This document shows positions 55,045 to 63,620 of a stretch of DNA of 64,000 nucleotides, piece by piece. The stretch is from Gammaproteobacteria bacterium (GTDB lineage Bacteria > Pseudomonadota > Gammaproteobacteria > HyVt-429), in NCBI GenBank assembly GCA_013152415.1, contig JAADGI010000030.1, positions 36,671 through 100,670 on the forward strand, in the 5' to 3' direction. The position numbers and the translations under genes were made by a program. The notes under the pieces were generated by a model. The model searched no databases. It was given only the letters and a program-made list of their open reading frames with translations, and was not told where the DNA came from. The stretch's first letter is position 1, and the number at the start of each line of letters is the position of its first letter.

Positions 55045-55255
55045 TTGTAATCCTGATTCTACAGAGTTCAAGGCTCAGACAAAACACAAGGTTAAACTCT
55101 CTTTTCAAAGAAATCAGAGTGCTTTGAATTTGTCCGGCCAATTAATAGTGGTGCCTATAAAACAACGGTAATGAGCATGGGCAGAAGTGGCCGCATACAG
55201 AGACAAGTATAGGTCTAAACTCTGGTGCATACAACACAGCATATAGCTCAGGTTT

Positions 55256-55876
55256 CTATCTGATCTTTTTGCCGGTGAACATGGCCTTAATAAGATGCTC
55301 ATTCTGCAACCGACCAGAAACAATCACGCCGGTAATATGTAAAAGGATAAGCAGCACCATAAAGTCTGATGATACTTCGTGTATTTCCTCCCAAAACTCC
55401 TCTGCCCCCTCATCTTTACCGTTCTCATTTTTGTCATGTTTGTCGTCGTCTGCATAGGCAGAACTCATAATGAGTGGCACTTGAGAATTACCTGCCAAAG
55501 GCCCAAGCCCCTCCTCAATGGCATACAGCTTAAGCCCACTTATCGTAACAACAAAAAGAGTGATCAACATGGCAACCACCATCCAGCCGCCTGCCGGGTT
55601 ATGCCCCACATAGTGCTTCTGTTCTTTTTTAAATAAAGCTTTCAGGTGTTGTATAACGATATTGGGGGCATGCACAAAATTACTGAATCGGGCATAGCGT
55701 GTACCCACCACCCCCCATAAAACACGGAATGTTATAAGCCCCAACACAGCATATCCAGAATAAATATGTAAATTGCTTTCTTCATCACCGCTCAAATAGC
55801 CGATAGAGAAGGCCAACACCAGGCTCCAGTGAAAAATCCTGATCAATGGGTCCCAAACACGAATTTCCTTGCTCAT
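55256..55876 (-). CDS. Cytochrome b561-type membrane protein
   Basis: 206 residues with four helices. Heme-ligand histidines appear in IRIFHWSLVLAF, HIYSGYAVLG, and VSSDFMVLLILLHITGV, and HNPAGGW marks the family. A long charged loop (DDDKHDKNENGKDEG) separates helices 3 and 4 and is longer than usual. It is likely a membrane electron carrier; no cytochrome c partner is adjacent. Confidence 0.88.
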   Translation of the reverse strand: MSKEIRVWDPLIRIFHWSLVLAFSIGYLSGDEESNLHIYSGYAVLGLITFRVLWGVVGTRYARFSNFVHAPNIVIQHLKALFKKEQKHYVGHNPAGGWMVVAMLITLFVVTISGLKLYAIEEGLGPLAGNSQVPLIMSSAYADDDKHDKNENGKDEGAEEFWEEIHEVSSDFMVLLILLHITGVIVSGRLQNEHLIKAMFTGKKIR

Positions 55877-56019
55877 TATGATGCCCTCGTTAAATTAAAC
55901 ACTTAAGGCTAATATCGTATGTTTCTGGCAATAAATCATCGGGCCAATGCTATAATCCCACTATCACATGGGGCATATGTCCAACACCATAAACTACTGT
56001 TTTGTAAGAGTTCATCATC

Positions 56020-56523
56020 GTGTACAGCACCCGAACCAAAGAAACCGTACTAATTCTGATATTTGCCATTGTGGTCATAGCCAGTGGCGCCGATCTGCTG
56101 GCCGATCTTTCCCACGGTGCGGACACTGACCATATCATCAAAGAAGCGATCATCGTCATGATTTCGATCCTTGCGATAGCCTGGCTTCTGCTAGGACTGC
56201 GTCAACAGAGGTTTGAAATAAAATCTCTGCAGCAGGAACTGAAAACAATAAATAGCCCCAAAATACCGCCCAAAAAATATGTCCTTGAGGCACGCAAGAA
56301 ACTAGGCAATGTTGTCACCCAACAGTTCTCAGAGTGGCGGCTGACTGGAAGTGAGATTGAAGTTGGCTGGTTGCTGTTGAAGGGCCTCAGCCTGAAGGAA
56401 GTTGCGATTGTAAGAAATACGCAAGAAAAAACTGTCAGGCAGCAGGCCTCATCAATCTACAAAAAAGCAGGGGTCAGTGGCCGGCATGCCTTTTCGGCAT
56501 GGTTTATAGAAGACATCCTTTAA
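56020..56523 (+). CDS. Membrane-bound LuxR-type HTH regulator
   Basis: 167 residues from a GTG. Two helices (about 8-27 and 41-58) precede a LuxR-like helix-turn-helix at about 107-165: LTGSEIEVGWLLLKGLSLKE, then EKTVRQQASSIYKKAGVSGR. No receiver domain. It may sense a membrane signal and control the cytochrome b561 gene, from which it is divergent. Confidence 0.72.
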   Translation: MYSTRTKETVLILIFAIVVIASGADLLADLSHGADTDHIIKEAIIVMISILAIAWLLLGLRQQRFEIKSLQQELKTINSPKIPPKKYVLEARKKLGNVVTQQFSEWRLTGSEIEVGWLLLKGLSLKEVAIVRNTQEKTVRQQASSIYKKAGVSGRHAFSAWFIEDIL

Positions 56524-56622
56524 TAGGCTCTTCCCCATGTTGAGTGGCCAACTTCTCCCAATGTATATAGAAATACCCAACAGTTTTAGCAACAATTGCT
56601 CTGCGACACGGTTGTTTAAAGA

Positions 56623-57870
56623 CTAGCCCCTGAGAAGCTGCAAGGCTTCAGCCACATCCTCACCTGCTTCGTCAAGAATCGCAAGGCTTAATCGGGGGCT
56701 GAGTTCCCCCAGCAACAGCTTATGGAAGGCGGGTACGGAATTTAAACAAGGACACTCATGCATGCGCGGGGTACCGATAAAACTATGCAATTGCGCCATC
56801 AACACAATATCGCAATAGTCCGGTTGAGTGTCCGGATCCCGGTCCCAATCTTCGGCTTCCAATGCCACCCTCACGAGATCACTGCTAAAACGCCATTTGC
56901 GCAGCACCATGGAGCCGACCTGAGGACGCAAGGCCTCAATCGCCTTATCCAGGTCCTCACGATTCGACGCTAACTCGGGAAAAGCTTCCACATGGCTGAG
57001 TACGGGTAAAACACCAATGTCATGCACCAGGCCCGCCAACATCGCCCGATTCGCATCAAACCCGGGACTGCGGCCGGCAAGGACAAAGCTTATGGCTGCA
57101 ACTTGACTGCTGTGTTCCCAAAGTTCCGCCATACGCTTTTTTAGCACAGAAGATTGGGTGCGAAATACATTGTGGAGACTAAAACTCATCACCAGGTTAC
57201 GGGTGATATGAAGGCCCAATCGGGTGATCGCGGCACGACAATTATCGATTTGAGCATGCCCCCGGTAAATAGGACTGTTGGCGACCTGGATTAGACGCGC
57301 CGTCAGTGCAGGGTCTATTTGGACAACCTTGGCCACCACATCGATACTGTTTCGAGGATCCTGGGTCACTTCTCGAACACGTATGGCAATGTCCGGCATC
57401 CCGGGCAAGATCAACGAGTCACTCATATACTCGTGATAAATCTGATTGAAGACCTGATTCTCGGCAAGCTCATCCTGTGCCTGGATCTCTTCCAGCTCGA
57501 GGCTGTCCTGCTGCCCCTCACCCAGCAGCACCTCCAGCAGGTCACTGTCGATGCGAATAAACTGGATAGCCGTTTTGGTGACAACCGTGGCGTAACCAGG
57601 ATGAGGATGGCCCAGGGGTAACTTGGCCTGCTCGTCACTTCCAAGCAGCGTCTCCTTACCCCCCTCCGATGTGGTGAGCTCGACCTCACCCCGCAGCAAG
57701 AAGTAGATCCAATGATCGACACCACCTTTGGTGATCAGGGTCCGGCCAGCCGGTTGCTCCTCGATGACCGTCTTGGCAACCAATTCTTTCTGCCCTTCAT
57801 ACGACAACTCATTGAGGGGGGACAAGGCCTCCAAAACCTCGGGGCTGACAAGATTCTTACCATCATTCAC
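56623..57870 (-). CDS. Cyclic-nucleotide-binding and HDOD domain protein
   Basis: 415 residues: a CNB-like beta-roll (about 20-130; TLITKGGVDHWIYFLLRGEVEL) and an HDOD domain (about 150-345; LPGMPDIAIRVREVTQDP, AISFVLAGRSPGFDANRAML, GLVHDIGVLPVL). HDOD proteins act in signalling around cyclic nucleotides and cell behaviour. The start is a GTG and uncertain. Confidence 0.85.
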   Translation of the reverse strand: MNDGKNLVSPEVLEALSPLNELSYEGQKELVAKTVIEEQPAGRTLITKGGVDHWIYFLLRGEVELTTSEGGKETLLGSDEQAKLPLGHPHPGYATVVTKTAIQFIRIDSDLLEVLLGEGQQDSLELEEIQAQDELAENQVFNQIYHEYMSDSLILPGMPDIAIRVREVTQDPRNSIDVVAKVVQIDPALTARLIQVANSPIYRGHAQIDNCRAAITRLGLHITRNLVMSFSLHNVFRTQSSVLKKRMAELWEHSSQVAAISFVLAGRSPGFDANRAMLAGLVHDIGVLPVLSHVEAFPELASNREDLDKAIEALRPQVGSMVLRKWRFSSDLVRVALEAEDWDRDPDTQPDYCDIVLMAQLHSFIGTPRMHECPCLNSVPAFHKLLLGELSPRLSLAILDEAGEDVAEALQLLRG

Positions 57871-57929
57871 CCCAAGGGGTCCTCCAAGAAATGGCCATTA
57901 CCAAAGATTCACCCTTAAAATAACTGCAA

Positions 57930-58244
57930 TCATTGTGCACAAGCCGATGCACCTGAGACCATAAACATGCCAGCTTGCATCAATTCCACCGGCGGCATGG
58001 TTTGGCGCAGGGCAGAGGTAGTGGCATCGTCCTTTTCTAAAGACGCAGTCAGAAAAATAAAACCATTGGGGCTAAGCTCTTTCTTGGCTTTATCGCCCAT
58101 ACAATCGCACGTAGGCGCTTGTATATTACTGGATGATTGGCAAGCTTCTGAAAAACGTTTTTTGTCGTAGTCACTAGCATTTACGGCAAACGTGACCGGT
58201 GCAAATACTACTAATAGTAAAAATGTAATCGCTCGAAACTGCAT
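57930..58244 (-). CDS. Small exported protein with four cysteines
   Basis: 104 residues with a signal peptide ending TFA. Cysteines at about 35, 46, 48 and 102 could form two disulfides (TCDCMG). Not recognised. It lies between the CNB-HDOD and DUF1289 genes on the same strand. Confidence 0.65.
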   Translation of the reverse strand: MQFRAITFLLLVVFAPVTFAVNASDYDKKRFSEACQSSSNIQAPTCDCMGDKAKKELSPNGFIFLTASLEKDDATTSALRQTMPPVELMQAGMFMVSGASACAQ

Positions 58245-58344
58245 TATCGTTCTCCTTGGCTAATTTAGAGTGCTGAAAATATCAATGATTTAGGATTTCA
58301 TAAAAACCATTCTTGAGCTTTCCTTTATGACCCGCGAAATACAT

Positions 58345-58551
58345 TCAGTGCCCCTCTCCCATCTTATACTTGATACTACTGGCAACACTATCAGCAAACT
58401 CCTCAATATTTTCATATTCCATTTTTTTAGCAAATGCTATCAGGCCAGCGATCTGCATTTTCATCTCGGCAATCTCTTCATGGGGACGGCCACAGCCTTC
58501 GCAATGCGTACCTTCTTCTGTGCATTTTCCTGTGCAGGGACTAAATTTCAT
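58345..58551 (-). CDS. DUF1289-like cysteine-motif protein
   Basis: 68 residues from the ATG at 58551. The N-terminus MKFSPCTGKCTEEGTHCEGC followed by GR, a C-x3-C-x7-C-x2-C-x-R pattern, matches DUF1289, probably a small zinc or iron-sulfur site. The rest is an amphipathic helix. Function unknown. Confidence 0.7.
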   Translation of the reverse strand: MKFSPCTGKCTEEGTHCEGCGRPHEEIAEMKMQIAGLIAFAKKMEYENIEEFADSVASSIKYKMGEGH

Positions 58552-58569
58552 TGCTATATCCTCATACAA

Positions 58570-58911
58570 TTTAAGTTAAAAAGGATTCCCTCCCACCAGA
58601 CTGCGCATCCTTATTCGGGACACGCCCAGGTTTATTCTCGCGTTTCCCGAACAAGAGCAGGGTCTTGCATTATGCCTTCTTGGGCACATCTTTTGGAGCA
58701 AAATATAATGGGGCTCAGTGTGCTGAACTGTGGGACAAACCAAAAGATAAGACTGATAAATGAGTTAAATACTGTCCCTAGAAATTGTCAATCAAATTTA
58801 GCATGCAGCGAACAAAAGACAAGGCCCTATTTTTCAACATCCAGCTCAACCGGCCAAAAAAAGTGGAGCCGCGAGGCAACGCAGCTTTTAGTGGTCCGTG
58901 TGAAGCTGTTG
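58570..58911. other. Gap without a convincing gene
   Basis: No supported frame on either strand. The right end (58826-58917, minus strand) starts TATAACAAC at the stop of the PemK gene, folds imperfectly through CAGCT/AGCTG and GCTGCG/CGCGGC arms and ends GATGTTG, which resembles a recombination-site-like hairpin but is not proven. Confidence 0.3.
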
Positions 58912-59250
58912 TTATATTCCGATTATCTGGTTGAACCCATCTATGATTTCTTCCAATTGCTCTGGCTCAACCGCGCCAAGCTTTTTCCCGACCCTCTCTA
59001 CAGACAAGGTACGAATTTGGCTGATTTTTATCCAGGATGCTTTTTGTAGTTGCTTCGAGTCCAAAGGGTAGGTAAGTGGAAAACCTGCCTTTTGAGACTG
59101 GCTCGTAATAGCCATGGCGATTACTGTACCGGAGCGCCTGTTGAAGATGTCGTGGCTCAGGATGAGCACCGGCCGACGCCCAGCTTGTTCGCGGCCGCGA
59201 ACAGGGTTGAGGTCTGCCCAGCGGACTTCCCCCCTCAATATTCGGGCCAT
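58912..59250 (-). CDS. PemK/MazF-family mRNA-interferase toxin
   Basis: 112 residues with RGEVRWADLNPVRGREQAGRRPVLILSHDIFN at the start, the SH3-like MazF barrel, and the ending DGFNQIIG. The conserved arginine in GRRPVLIL and serine in TSQSQK are present. It overlaps its antitoxin by 16 bases. Full length, so probably active. Confidence 0.92.
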   Translation of the reverse strand: MARILRGEVRWADLNPVRGREQAGRRPVLILSHDIFNRRSGTVIAMAITSQSQKAGFPLTYPLDSKQLQKASWIKISQIRTLSVERVGKKLGAVEPEQLEEIIDGFNQIIGI

Positions 59251-59477
59251 TCCGCCAAATCCTTCCTCAAACCTTCTTCCGCTAGCGCCTGCTCATATTC
59301 GGGCTCCAGCTTCGCGCACTCCTTAGCAAGCAAGCTATGGCTAAGCCGATCCAGCTTTTCCTTCACCGCCTCCTGGATCGCCCGACTTCGGCTCGGAAAC
59401 ATACGCTTTTTCACTAACGCATCCACTTCGGCCAGGACATCAGATTCCAGCGAAATGGCGATTTTGCTACTACTCAT
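59235..59477 (-). CDS. Ribbon-helix-helix antitoxin of the PemK/MazF toxin
   Basis: 80 residues. KIAISLESDVLAEVDALVKK and PSRSRAIQEAVKEKL form a ribbon-helix-helix; the acidic C-terminus (LEPEYEQALAEEGL) would block the toxin. GGAGGTG lies just upstream, inside a perfect palindrome at 59488-59516 that is probably its own operator. Confidence 0.9.
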   Translation of the reverse strand: MSSSKIAISLESDVLAEVDALVKKRMFPSRSRAIQEAVKEKLDRLSHSLLAKECAKLEPEYEQALAEEGLRKDLAEWPEY

Positions 59478-59487
59478 AAGTCACCTC

Positions 59488-59516
59488 CGATGGTATGATT
59501 ATTAGTCATACCATCG
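59488..59516. promoter_or_regulatory. Palindromic operator of the PemK/MazF module
   Basis: CGATGGTATGA and TCATACCATCG are exact complements around a 7-base AT-rich spacer, overlapping the ribosome site of the antitoxin gene. TA antitoxins of this class bind such dyads and repress their own promoter. Confidence 0.75.
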
Positions 59517-59599
59517 GTAGGTGTCAAGAAGTATAACAACTAAGCTCACCTGCCGATTTAAGCGCTAGCGAAAAATCGGTTCGGTGGAGTGCCTTGATG

Positions 59600-59814
59600 T
59601 TGGTCTCGCAACTCCATTGAATTTCACGGCTTGAGGTGACGCCTTTCGAATAAGCGAACAGGGCTATCTTTAACAAGATAGCCGGATCATAGGCCGGTCG
59701 GCCGGTTTCATCGTTGTTAAACGAGGGATGAATTTGGGCATCGGCACAACTCCTTGTGGTGCTAAGTCATTATATCAATACGTTCAGGGCATTTTTGACT
59801 TTTTCTACAGCCTC
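59600..59814 (-). mobile_element. IS1182-like transposase fragment with terminal repeat
   Basis: From the terminal repeat tttttctacagcctc (59800-59814) the minus strand reads MPKFIP, then in a shifted frame FNNDETGRPAYDPAILLKIA and FAYSKGVTSSREIQWSC, the N-terminus of IS1182-family transposases. Homology ends near 59600. A frameshift and the missing rest make it inactive. Confidence 0.75.
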
Positions 59815-59825
59815 TACGATAAAAT

Positions 59826-60139
59826 TCAGCGGCGCGTTTTCTGCGTCCGCTGAAATGCCTTATTAGCCATTAGATCATGTAGGCCACCTGAGACGTATTT
59901 GTGAAGGACACTAGAAACTAATGTTCGATAGGGGATACCTTCTTCAAGCGCCCTTCTCTGAAGGGATTCTAAATCACGACTGGAAATCCTAATATTTATG
60001 CGCTTATCTTTTTTGAATGTTTCTTTGGCGACAGCTTGCAGCATCTTTTTACGCTTGGGTGTGAGTACAGATTTAAACTCACCTGCCTCGAAATCTTTAA
60101 GGATTTCTTTTTCCTTTTTACCAAACTAGGATCGTTCAT
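59826..60139 (-). pseudogene. CopG-type antitoxin with an N-terminal frameshift
   Basis: The 72-codon frame from 60044 reads FKKDKRINIRISSRDLESLQ and EEGIPYRTLVSSVLHKYVSG, the ribbon-helix-helix antitoxin class paired with BrnT-like toxins. The natural start is the ATG at 60139, which overlaps the toxin stop by four bases. One A is missing from the run AAAAA near 60118; restoring it gives MNDPSLVKKEKEILKDFEAG in frame. A shorter protein could start at 60044 and still bind DNA. Confidence 0.7.
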
Positions 60140-60260
60140 GATTTTTCTCCAATATACTGCTTTGTCGCTTTTCTGCTAGGGATCACCGTTTTCAAAAATA
60201 TTTCTTTTCGATTTTTGACAAAATAAGAACACCCATAATTTACAACCCCCTTGAGTTTTA
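60136..60260 (-). pseudogene. Remnant of the cognate BrnT-like toxin
   Basis: Only the C-terminus is readable: YFVKNRKEIFLKTVIPSRKA, then TKQYIGEKS and a TGA at 60136 overlapping the antitoxin ATG (ATGA). EIFLKTxIPSRKATKxYL is the standard ending of this toxin class. Upstream sequence is no longer recognisable before the hexanucleotide repeat. Confidence 0.6.
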
Positions 60261-60326
60261 CATTCGCCATTTTCTACACAGATACATGGCGATTTTTCGT
60301 ACCTATTCTCTTTTTCCGTAGTGGTC

Positions 60327-60414
<88 letters not shown>

Positions 60415-60427
60415 AAGCGGAGACAAT

Positions 60428-60457
60428 CAAGTATTATAAAGCAAGCGACTTGACCCC
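60428..60457. repeat. Dispersed repeat B, copy 2
   Basis: Matches 15368-15397 at 28 of 30 positions. Here it cuts off the HNH-like fragment, whose homology stops exactly at the repeat. Confidence 0.7.
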
Positions 60458-60605
60458 TCTTCATCTTTATACTAACTGCCTTTTCTGGATCTGACCGAGG
60501 CCCCCGCGGCCCGTTTGTAAGTTTATGGCAATTTGGATTAGAACAGCGAAAACCGACTCTTCGCGCAAGCGTATCCTTTGTTTTAGTATCAAAATCATCT
60601 CTCAT
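60458..60605 (-). pseudogene. N-terminal fragment of an HNH-type nuclease-like protein
   Basis: From the ATG at 60605 the frame reads MRDDFDTKTKDTLARRVGFR, then CSNPNC and LTNGPRGPRSDPEKA. This is the start of a family whose members carry a cysteine-pair zinc site before an HNH nuclease core. The core is missing: homology ends where dispersed repeat B begins. Confidence 0.6.
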
Positions 60606-60885
60606 ATGGATAAAATCCCTCTTGTAAGTTTCATTAGCATTCTATGGGAGCGGCCTAACGAAAATGCTTACGCACAAGGTCGATTTCGCAGTGTCATCCC
60701 CAGCAATCAATGAGAATCAAGAATCCAACTTAAACCGCTATGGAGCCAAGATAGCCCTGTCAAGTGCAGCGAAATGTTGGGCTGCAATCACCCAATAGGC
60801 TTACGCTTACTGGAACTTTACAGACGAGATTATGAGATCTCGTACCCTAAATATGCACCTCACACTATGCCCTGCTGCAACTGAA
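60606..60885. other. Gap without a convincing gene
   Basis: No supported frame. GCCTAAC (60653-60659) and GTTGGGC (60776-60782) are oriented and spaced like the outer core sites of an integron attC site, but the inner arms pair poorly; chance is a real possibility. Confidence 0.25.
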
Positions 60886-61797
60886 TCAATATCTTCTTAT
60901 CTCTCTATGATCATCCCATTTCCACTCGATTGAACCGGAATCTAAAAAACGACGTGCCTCGTTTACAAGTCGCCACTCAAACCTGAGCGGATCCGTAGCT
61001 TTGTTAGCTATTACTAGCATTCGACAACTACGAGGGCGATACAATCGATCAATGGATTCTGGTCTAATGGCAAGGTTGACTCCAGATTGCCAAGCAATGC
61101 TCTGATAGGCAAGCCCATCAGATTTGCCAATTCCATCGTCTAAGTCATAGAACTTCTTTTGCATCAGCAACTCAAACAGGACAATCGAAATCTTATATTT
61201 GTACTCAGCACCTTGAGGCACGATTTTGGTAAATTCTTGATCTACATATTCATTGATCAATTTGAACTTCTGTAAATTGTCAGAGCCGTCTAGAAAATTA
61301 AGCAGTTTTGCAGCCATTTTCCCGTCAGATTTCTCTTCGATAGCAAATGCGGTGAGCCCCCACGCTTGCACGATCGGTGGATTCTCCGTCATTAGCTCAC
61401 ACTCAAGAATCGTAACAACGTCACCGATATCTGGTCGAACCTCGGCGACAGTACAGGCTTCAGTAGTACTGCAATAGAATACTTGTTCACCAATACTATT
61501 TGCTCGACCGTAGTTTGTTATACGGCCCTTAGGTGGATACCATAACTCTTCAACGTTTGAAAACGGATTCGTTATGTATTTTTGAAGCTGGCGTCGACCT
61601 GCTGGCGACATCTTTCGAGCGCGGAATACTGTTTGCTGAGGGAACCTTGTTTTGATGATAGGAAAGCCATATATCAATTTATCAAAAGGTATCCGCAACT
61701 CGTTAATGCTCCTATTCTTGAGGTCAAGTAGCTTTAGTCTGCTTATTTGGCTCAAGATAGAGTCTGCGGAAACGCTCGATAGTGGAGATTTTTGCAT
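60886..61797 (-). CDS. RES-domain protein (toxin-like)
   Basis: 303 residues from the ATG at 61797. The RES core has the paired residues in TVFRARKMSP, GRANSIGEQVFYCSTTEACT and VAEVRPDIGDVV, and the later SIAWQSGVNLAI. RES toxins hydrolyse or use NAD+; most are small and follow an Xre antitoxin, which is missing here. The open frame extends upstream without an ATG to a stop at 61875, so the N-terminus may have been trimmed by the adjacent mobile-element debris. Confidence 0.75.
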   Translation of the reverse strand: MQKSPLSSVSADSILSQISRLKLLDLKNRSINELRIPFDKLIYGFPIIKTRFPQQTVFRARKMSPAGRRQLQKYITNPFSNVEELWYPPKGRITNYGRANSIGEQVFYCSTTEACTVAEVRPDIGDVVTILECELMTENPPIVQAWGLTAFAIEEKSDGKMAAKLLNFLDGSDNLQKFKLINEYVDQEFTKIVPQGAEYKYKISIVLFELLMQKKFYDLDDGIGKSDGLAYQSIAWQSGVNLAIRPESIDRLYRPRSCRMLVIANKATDPLRFEWRLVNEARRFLDSGSIEWKWDDHREIRRY

Positions 61798-61985
61798 GTT
61801 CTTCAAGTCTTTACTATTGGCTATCTTGTTCTTGTTTGAATCCGCCCAATGCTCCCATTCAGGGGCGGCCTATTAGACCTTTGCAAAAAGACAACACCGA
61901 ACCAAAACACCACGTCGCCAGCGCAGAGCCTTTGTTTTGATGCAATTTTCACAGGCATTATCAATCACAATTAAACACCCCTTCA

Positions 61986-62063
61986 GTCGGGTAGCAGCAG
62001 CGGGCTGTTGCCAGTCCGCCGCCCCCAAAGAACCGTGCTGGCCTGTTTCCAAGCACCCGGCTC
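61986..62063 (-). mobile_element. Probable group II intron RNA remnant
   Basis: Read leftward the strand gives GAGCCGGGTGCTTGGAAAC, then GCACGGTTCTTTGGGGGCGG and ends TACCCGAC. This GAGCCG..GAAA..CACGGTTCT..GGGG..ACCCGAC order is typical of bacterial group II intron RNA. No reverse transcriptase is nearby. The rest of the 61798-62131 gap shows no gene, only ggtctttttgcaaaggtc, which resembles an IS5-type end. Confidence 0.4.
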
Positions 62064-62100
62064 AAGCACTGATAATGTCAAATCAATGGGCAAATCAACA

Positions 62101-62121
62101 AATCAATGGGTGTCTATGATT
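62101..62121. repeat. 21-bp repeat, left copy of an inverted pair
   Basis: Exact reverse complement of 63621-63641, with a middle of gggtgtctatg. The pair brackets 1.5 kb that holds hicBA, an IS end and an AT-rich gene. Confidence 0.8.
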
Positions 62122-62131
62122 ATTTTAGACC

Positions 62132-62470
62132 CTATTTTTCTACATGTGTTGATCGCTTGAGTATTTCGCATACCCACTGATTGATGCTTTTACCAGCAGC
62201 TGTTGCTCTCGCCGCGATTTCACTATGCAACCTGGGTGGGATCCTGAGATTAAACTTACCCGAGTATTCTTTTGTTGGGGCTATGCCCTTTTCCTCGCAA
62301 ATCTCCAAATACACCTTCAACGAGTTCCTAAATTCCTTTCGAAGGTTTGCAGGACTTTTACCGTAAAAATCCGCGCTCCCATTCAACCCAAGAATCTCTC
62401 CTCGAAATTGATCAAGCTCAGGATCGTATTCAATCTTTGCCTTGTAACCATCGACTTCCATCATATTCAT
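62132..62470 (-). CDS. hicB: HicB-family antitoxin with C-terminal ribbon-helix-helix
   Basis: 112 residues. The N-terminal half has YKAKIEYDPELDQFRGEILG, typical of the longer HicB form; the C-terminal half is a ribbon-helix-helix (LRIPPRLHSEIAARATAAGK, then SINQWVCEIL) for operator binding. It overlaps the hicA stop by four bases. Intact. Confidence 0.92.
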   Translation of the reverse strand: MNMMEVDGYKAKIEYDPELDQFRGEILGLNGSADFYGKSPANLRKEFRNSLKVYLEICEEKGIAPTKEYSGKFNLRIPPRLHSEIAARATAAGKSINQWVCEILKRSTHVEK

Positions 62471-62721
62471 GGCTTCACCTCATACAACTCTAACCATTTG
62501 CGAATACTGGCTATCGCTCCTTTATCAGTATTCGGCGAGGGGTGTGGCCTGTGAAATACACGGACTTCGCTGAATAGCACCACGGCTATCCTGGAGCCTG
62601 CTCTTTCAGACACATCCGCACCCAGCGCTTTGAACAGAGACTCAATATCCTTCCATGGGACATTGCCGCTAGTGGGTCGATTGTAGATTTGTTCTAGCGT
62701 TTTCTGATGCTTACGCTTCAT
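62467..62721 (-). CDS. hicA: HicA-family toxin
   Basis: 84 residues. DIESLFKALGADVSERAGSR and VRVFHRPHPSPNTDKGAIAS match the longer HicA group, with catalytic histidines in FHRPH. It lies before hicB, and a perfect palindrome immediately upstream is the likely operator. Confidence 0.92.
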   Translation of the reverse strand: MKRKHQKTLEQIYNRPTSGNVPWKDIESLFKALGADVSERAGSRIAVVLFSEVRVFHRPHPSPNTDKGAIASIRKWLELYEVKP

Positions 62722-62724
62722 AAA

Positions 62725-62753
62725 GACATGGTACTATATTCTGGTACCATGTC
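62725..62753. promoter_or_regulatory. Palindromic operator of the hicAB module
   Basis: GACATGGTAC and GTACCATGTC are exact complements around a 9-base AT-rich spacer, starting 4 bases before the hicA start codon. HicB of this class binds such dyads. Confidence 0.75.
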
Positions 62754-62771
62754 AAGCCCAGGGCATATAAC

Positions 62772-62786
62772 GAGGCTGTAGAAAAA
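62772..62786. mobile_element. Isolated IS1182-like terminal repeat
   Basis: gaggctgtagaaaaa, the same terminus as at 59800-59814 but facing right. The sequence that follows to 62955 is non-coding. The two ends face away from each other, so they do not bound one transposon. Confidence 0.6.
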
Positions 62787-62954
62787 CCCCGAAAAGTCGC
62801 ATTTTCCCAGCCTTTACAAACAACTAGTTTTCTCTGGGCTGTAAAATAAGAAATAAGGACATATATGAACACCTCCCCGTGGTCAAGGGTAGAATGATAA
62901 TGAGGATTGGCTGAATAGCCACAATGTTTGTTTTGGTCGATATTATCGAAGATT

Positions 62955-63542
62955 TTACATCAATATTTTTTCTTGAATATTGTCTATAACTTTTTCAATC
63001 TTTTCAAGATCGATATGATATTCGCTTGCACCTGATGATCGAGCTTGTTCAATAGACGATACTATTTCGTTGTAACTATTTTCTAGTACAGCTATTTCCT
63101 CACTCAAATCTATTCTAATCTGAAAATGCGAGTTTAAATGAATTAATAATTCAGGTATCTTACTAAAAAATTGTTCCATCAACTCTTTCTCACTTCCCAA
63201 ATTATTTTTTCTTTTTAAAATTGTTACTTTTAATGATGTAACAAGTTGATAAGTTTCTACTTTACTGCTTATCAATGTTTTTTCTAATTCGTATTTTCCA
63301 CTTAATTCTTTTTTGTATTCTTCAATTTTTTTTAGATAATCATATTTCACGGATTCAACTTTATCTGTTAAAGTCTCGATATCTGACTTAGTAGCCAAGT
63401 TACGAGTTTTTGTTTTTATGAATTCAAAAACAAAAGCACTCACTAACGCAAGGATGACAGATATTAAAATGTACACCCAAAAGTATCTAATTTTATTTGC
63501 TATTACTGTCTCTAAGATTGTTTTTATGTCTTCAGGTGTCAT
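62955..63542 (-). CDS. AT-rich membrane-anchored coiled-coil protein
   Basis: 195 residues. One membrane helix (about 19-41), then a lysine/glutamate-rich coiled coil (about 50-90) and a helical C-terminus. The composition is far more AT-rich than the window average, suggesting recent transfer. Not recognised. It lies inside the 1.5-kb segment bounded by 21-bp inverted repeats. Confidence 0.6.
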   Translation of the reverse strand: MTPEDIKTILETVIANKIRYFWVYILISVILALVSAFVFEFIKTKTRNLATKSDIETLTDKVESVKYDYLKKIEEYKKELSGKYELEKTLISSKVETYQLVTSLKVTILKRKNNLGSEKELMEQFFSKIPELLIHLNSHFQIRIDLSEEIAVLENSYNEIVSSIEQARSSGASEYHIDLEKIEKVIDNIQEKILM

Positions 63543-63620
63543 GTTTACCTCATAAATTAAAATGGAACAATTTATTCATATTTACACAAGTATGAATTAA
63601 AATCCCTTTGGTCATACACA

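Noticed and set aside
58327..59049. 240-codon rightward open frame
   Set aside because: It runs antisense through the DUF1289 and PemK genes and a non-coding gap, and has no family features.
60782..60886. GCCTAAC...GTTGGGC pair at 60653-60782 as an integron attC site
   Set aside because: Outer core boxes fit, but inner arms pair poorly and no array or integrase is visible; such box pairs are expected by chance in a few kb.
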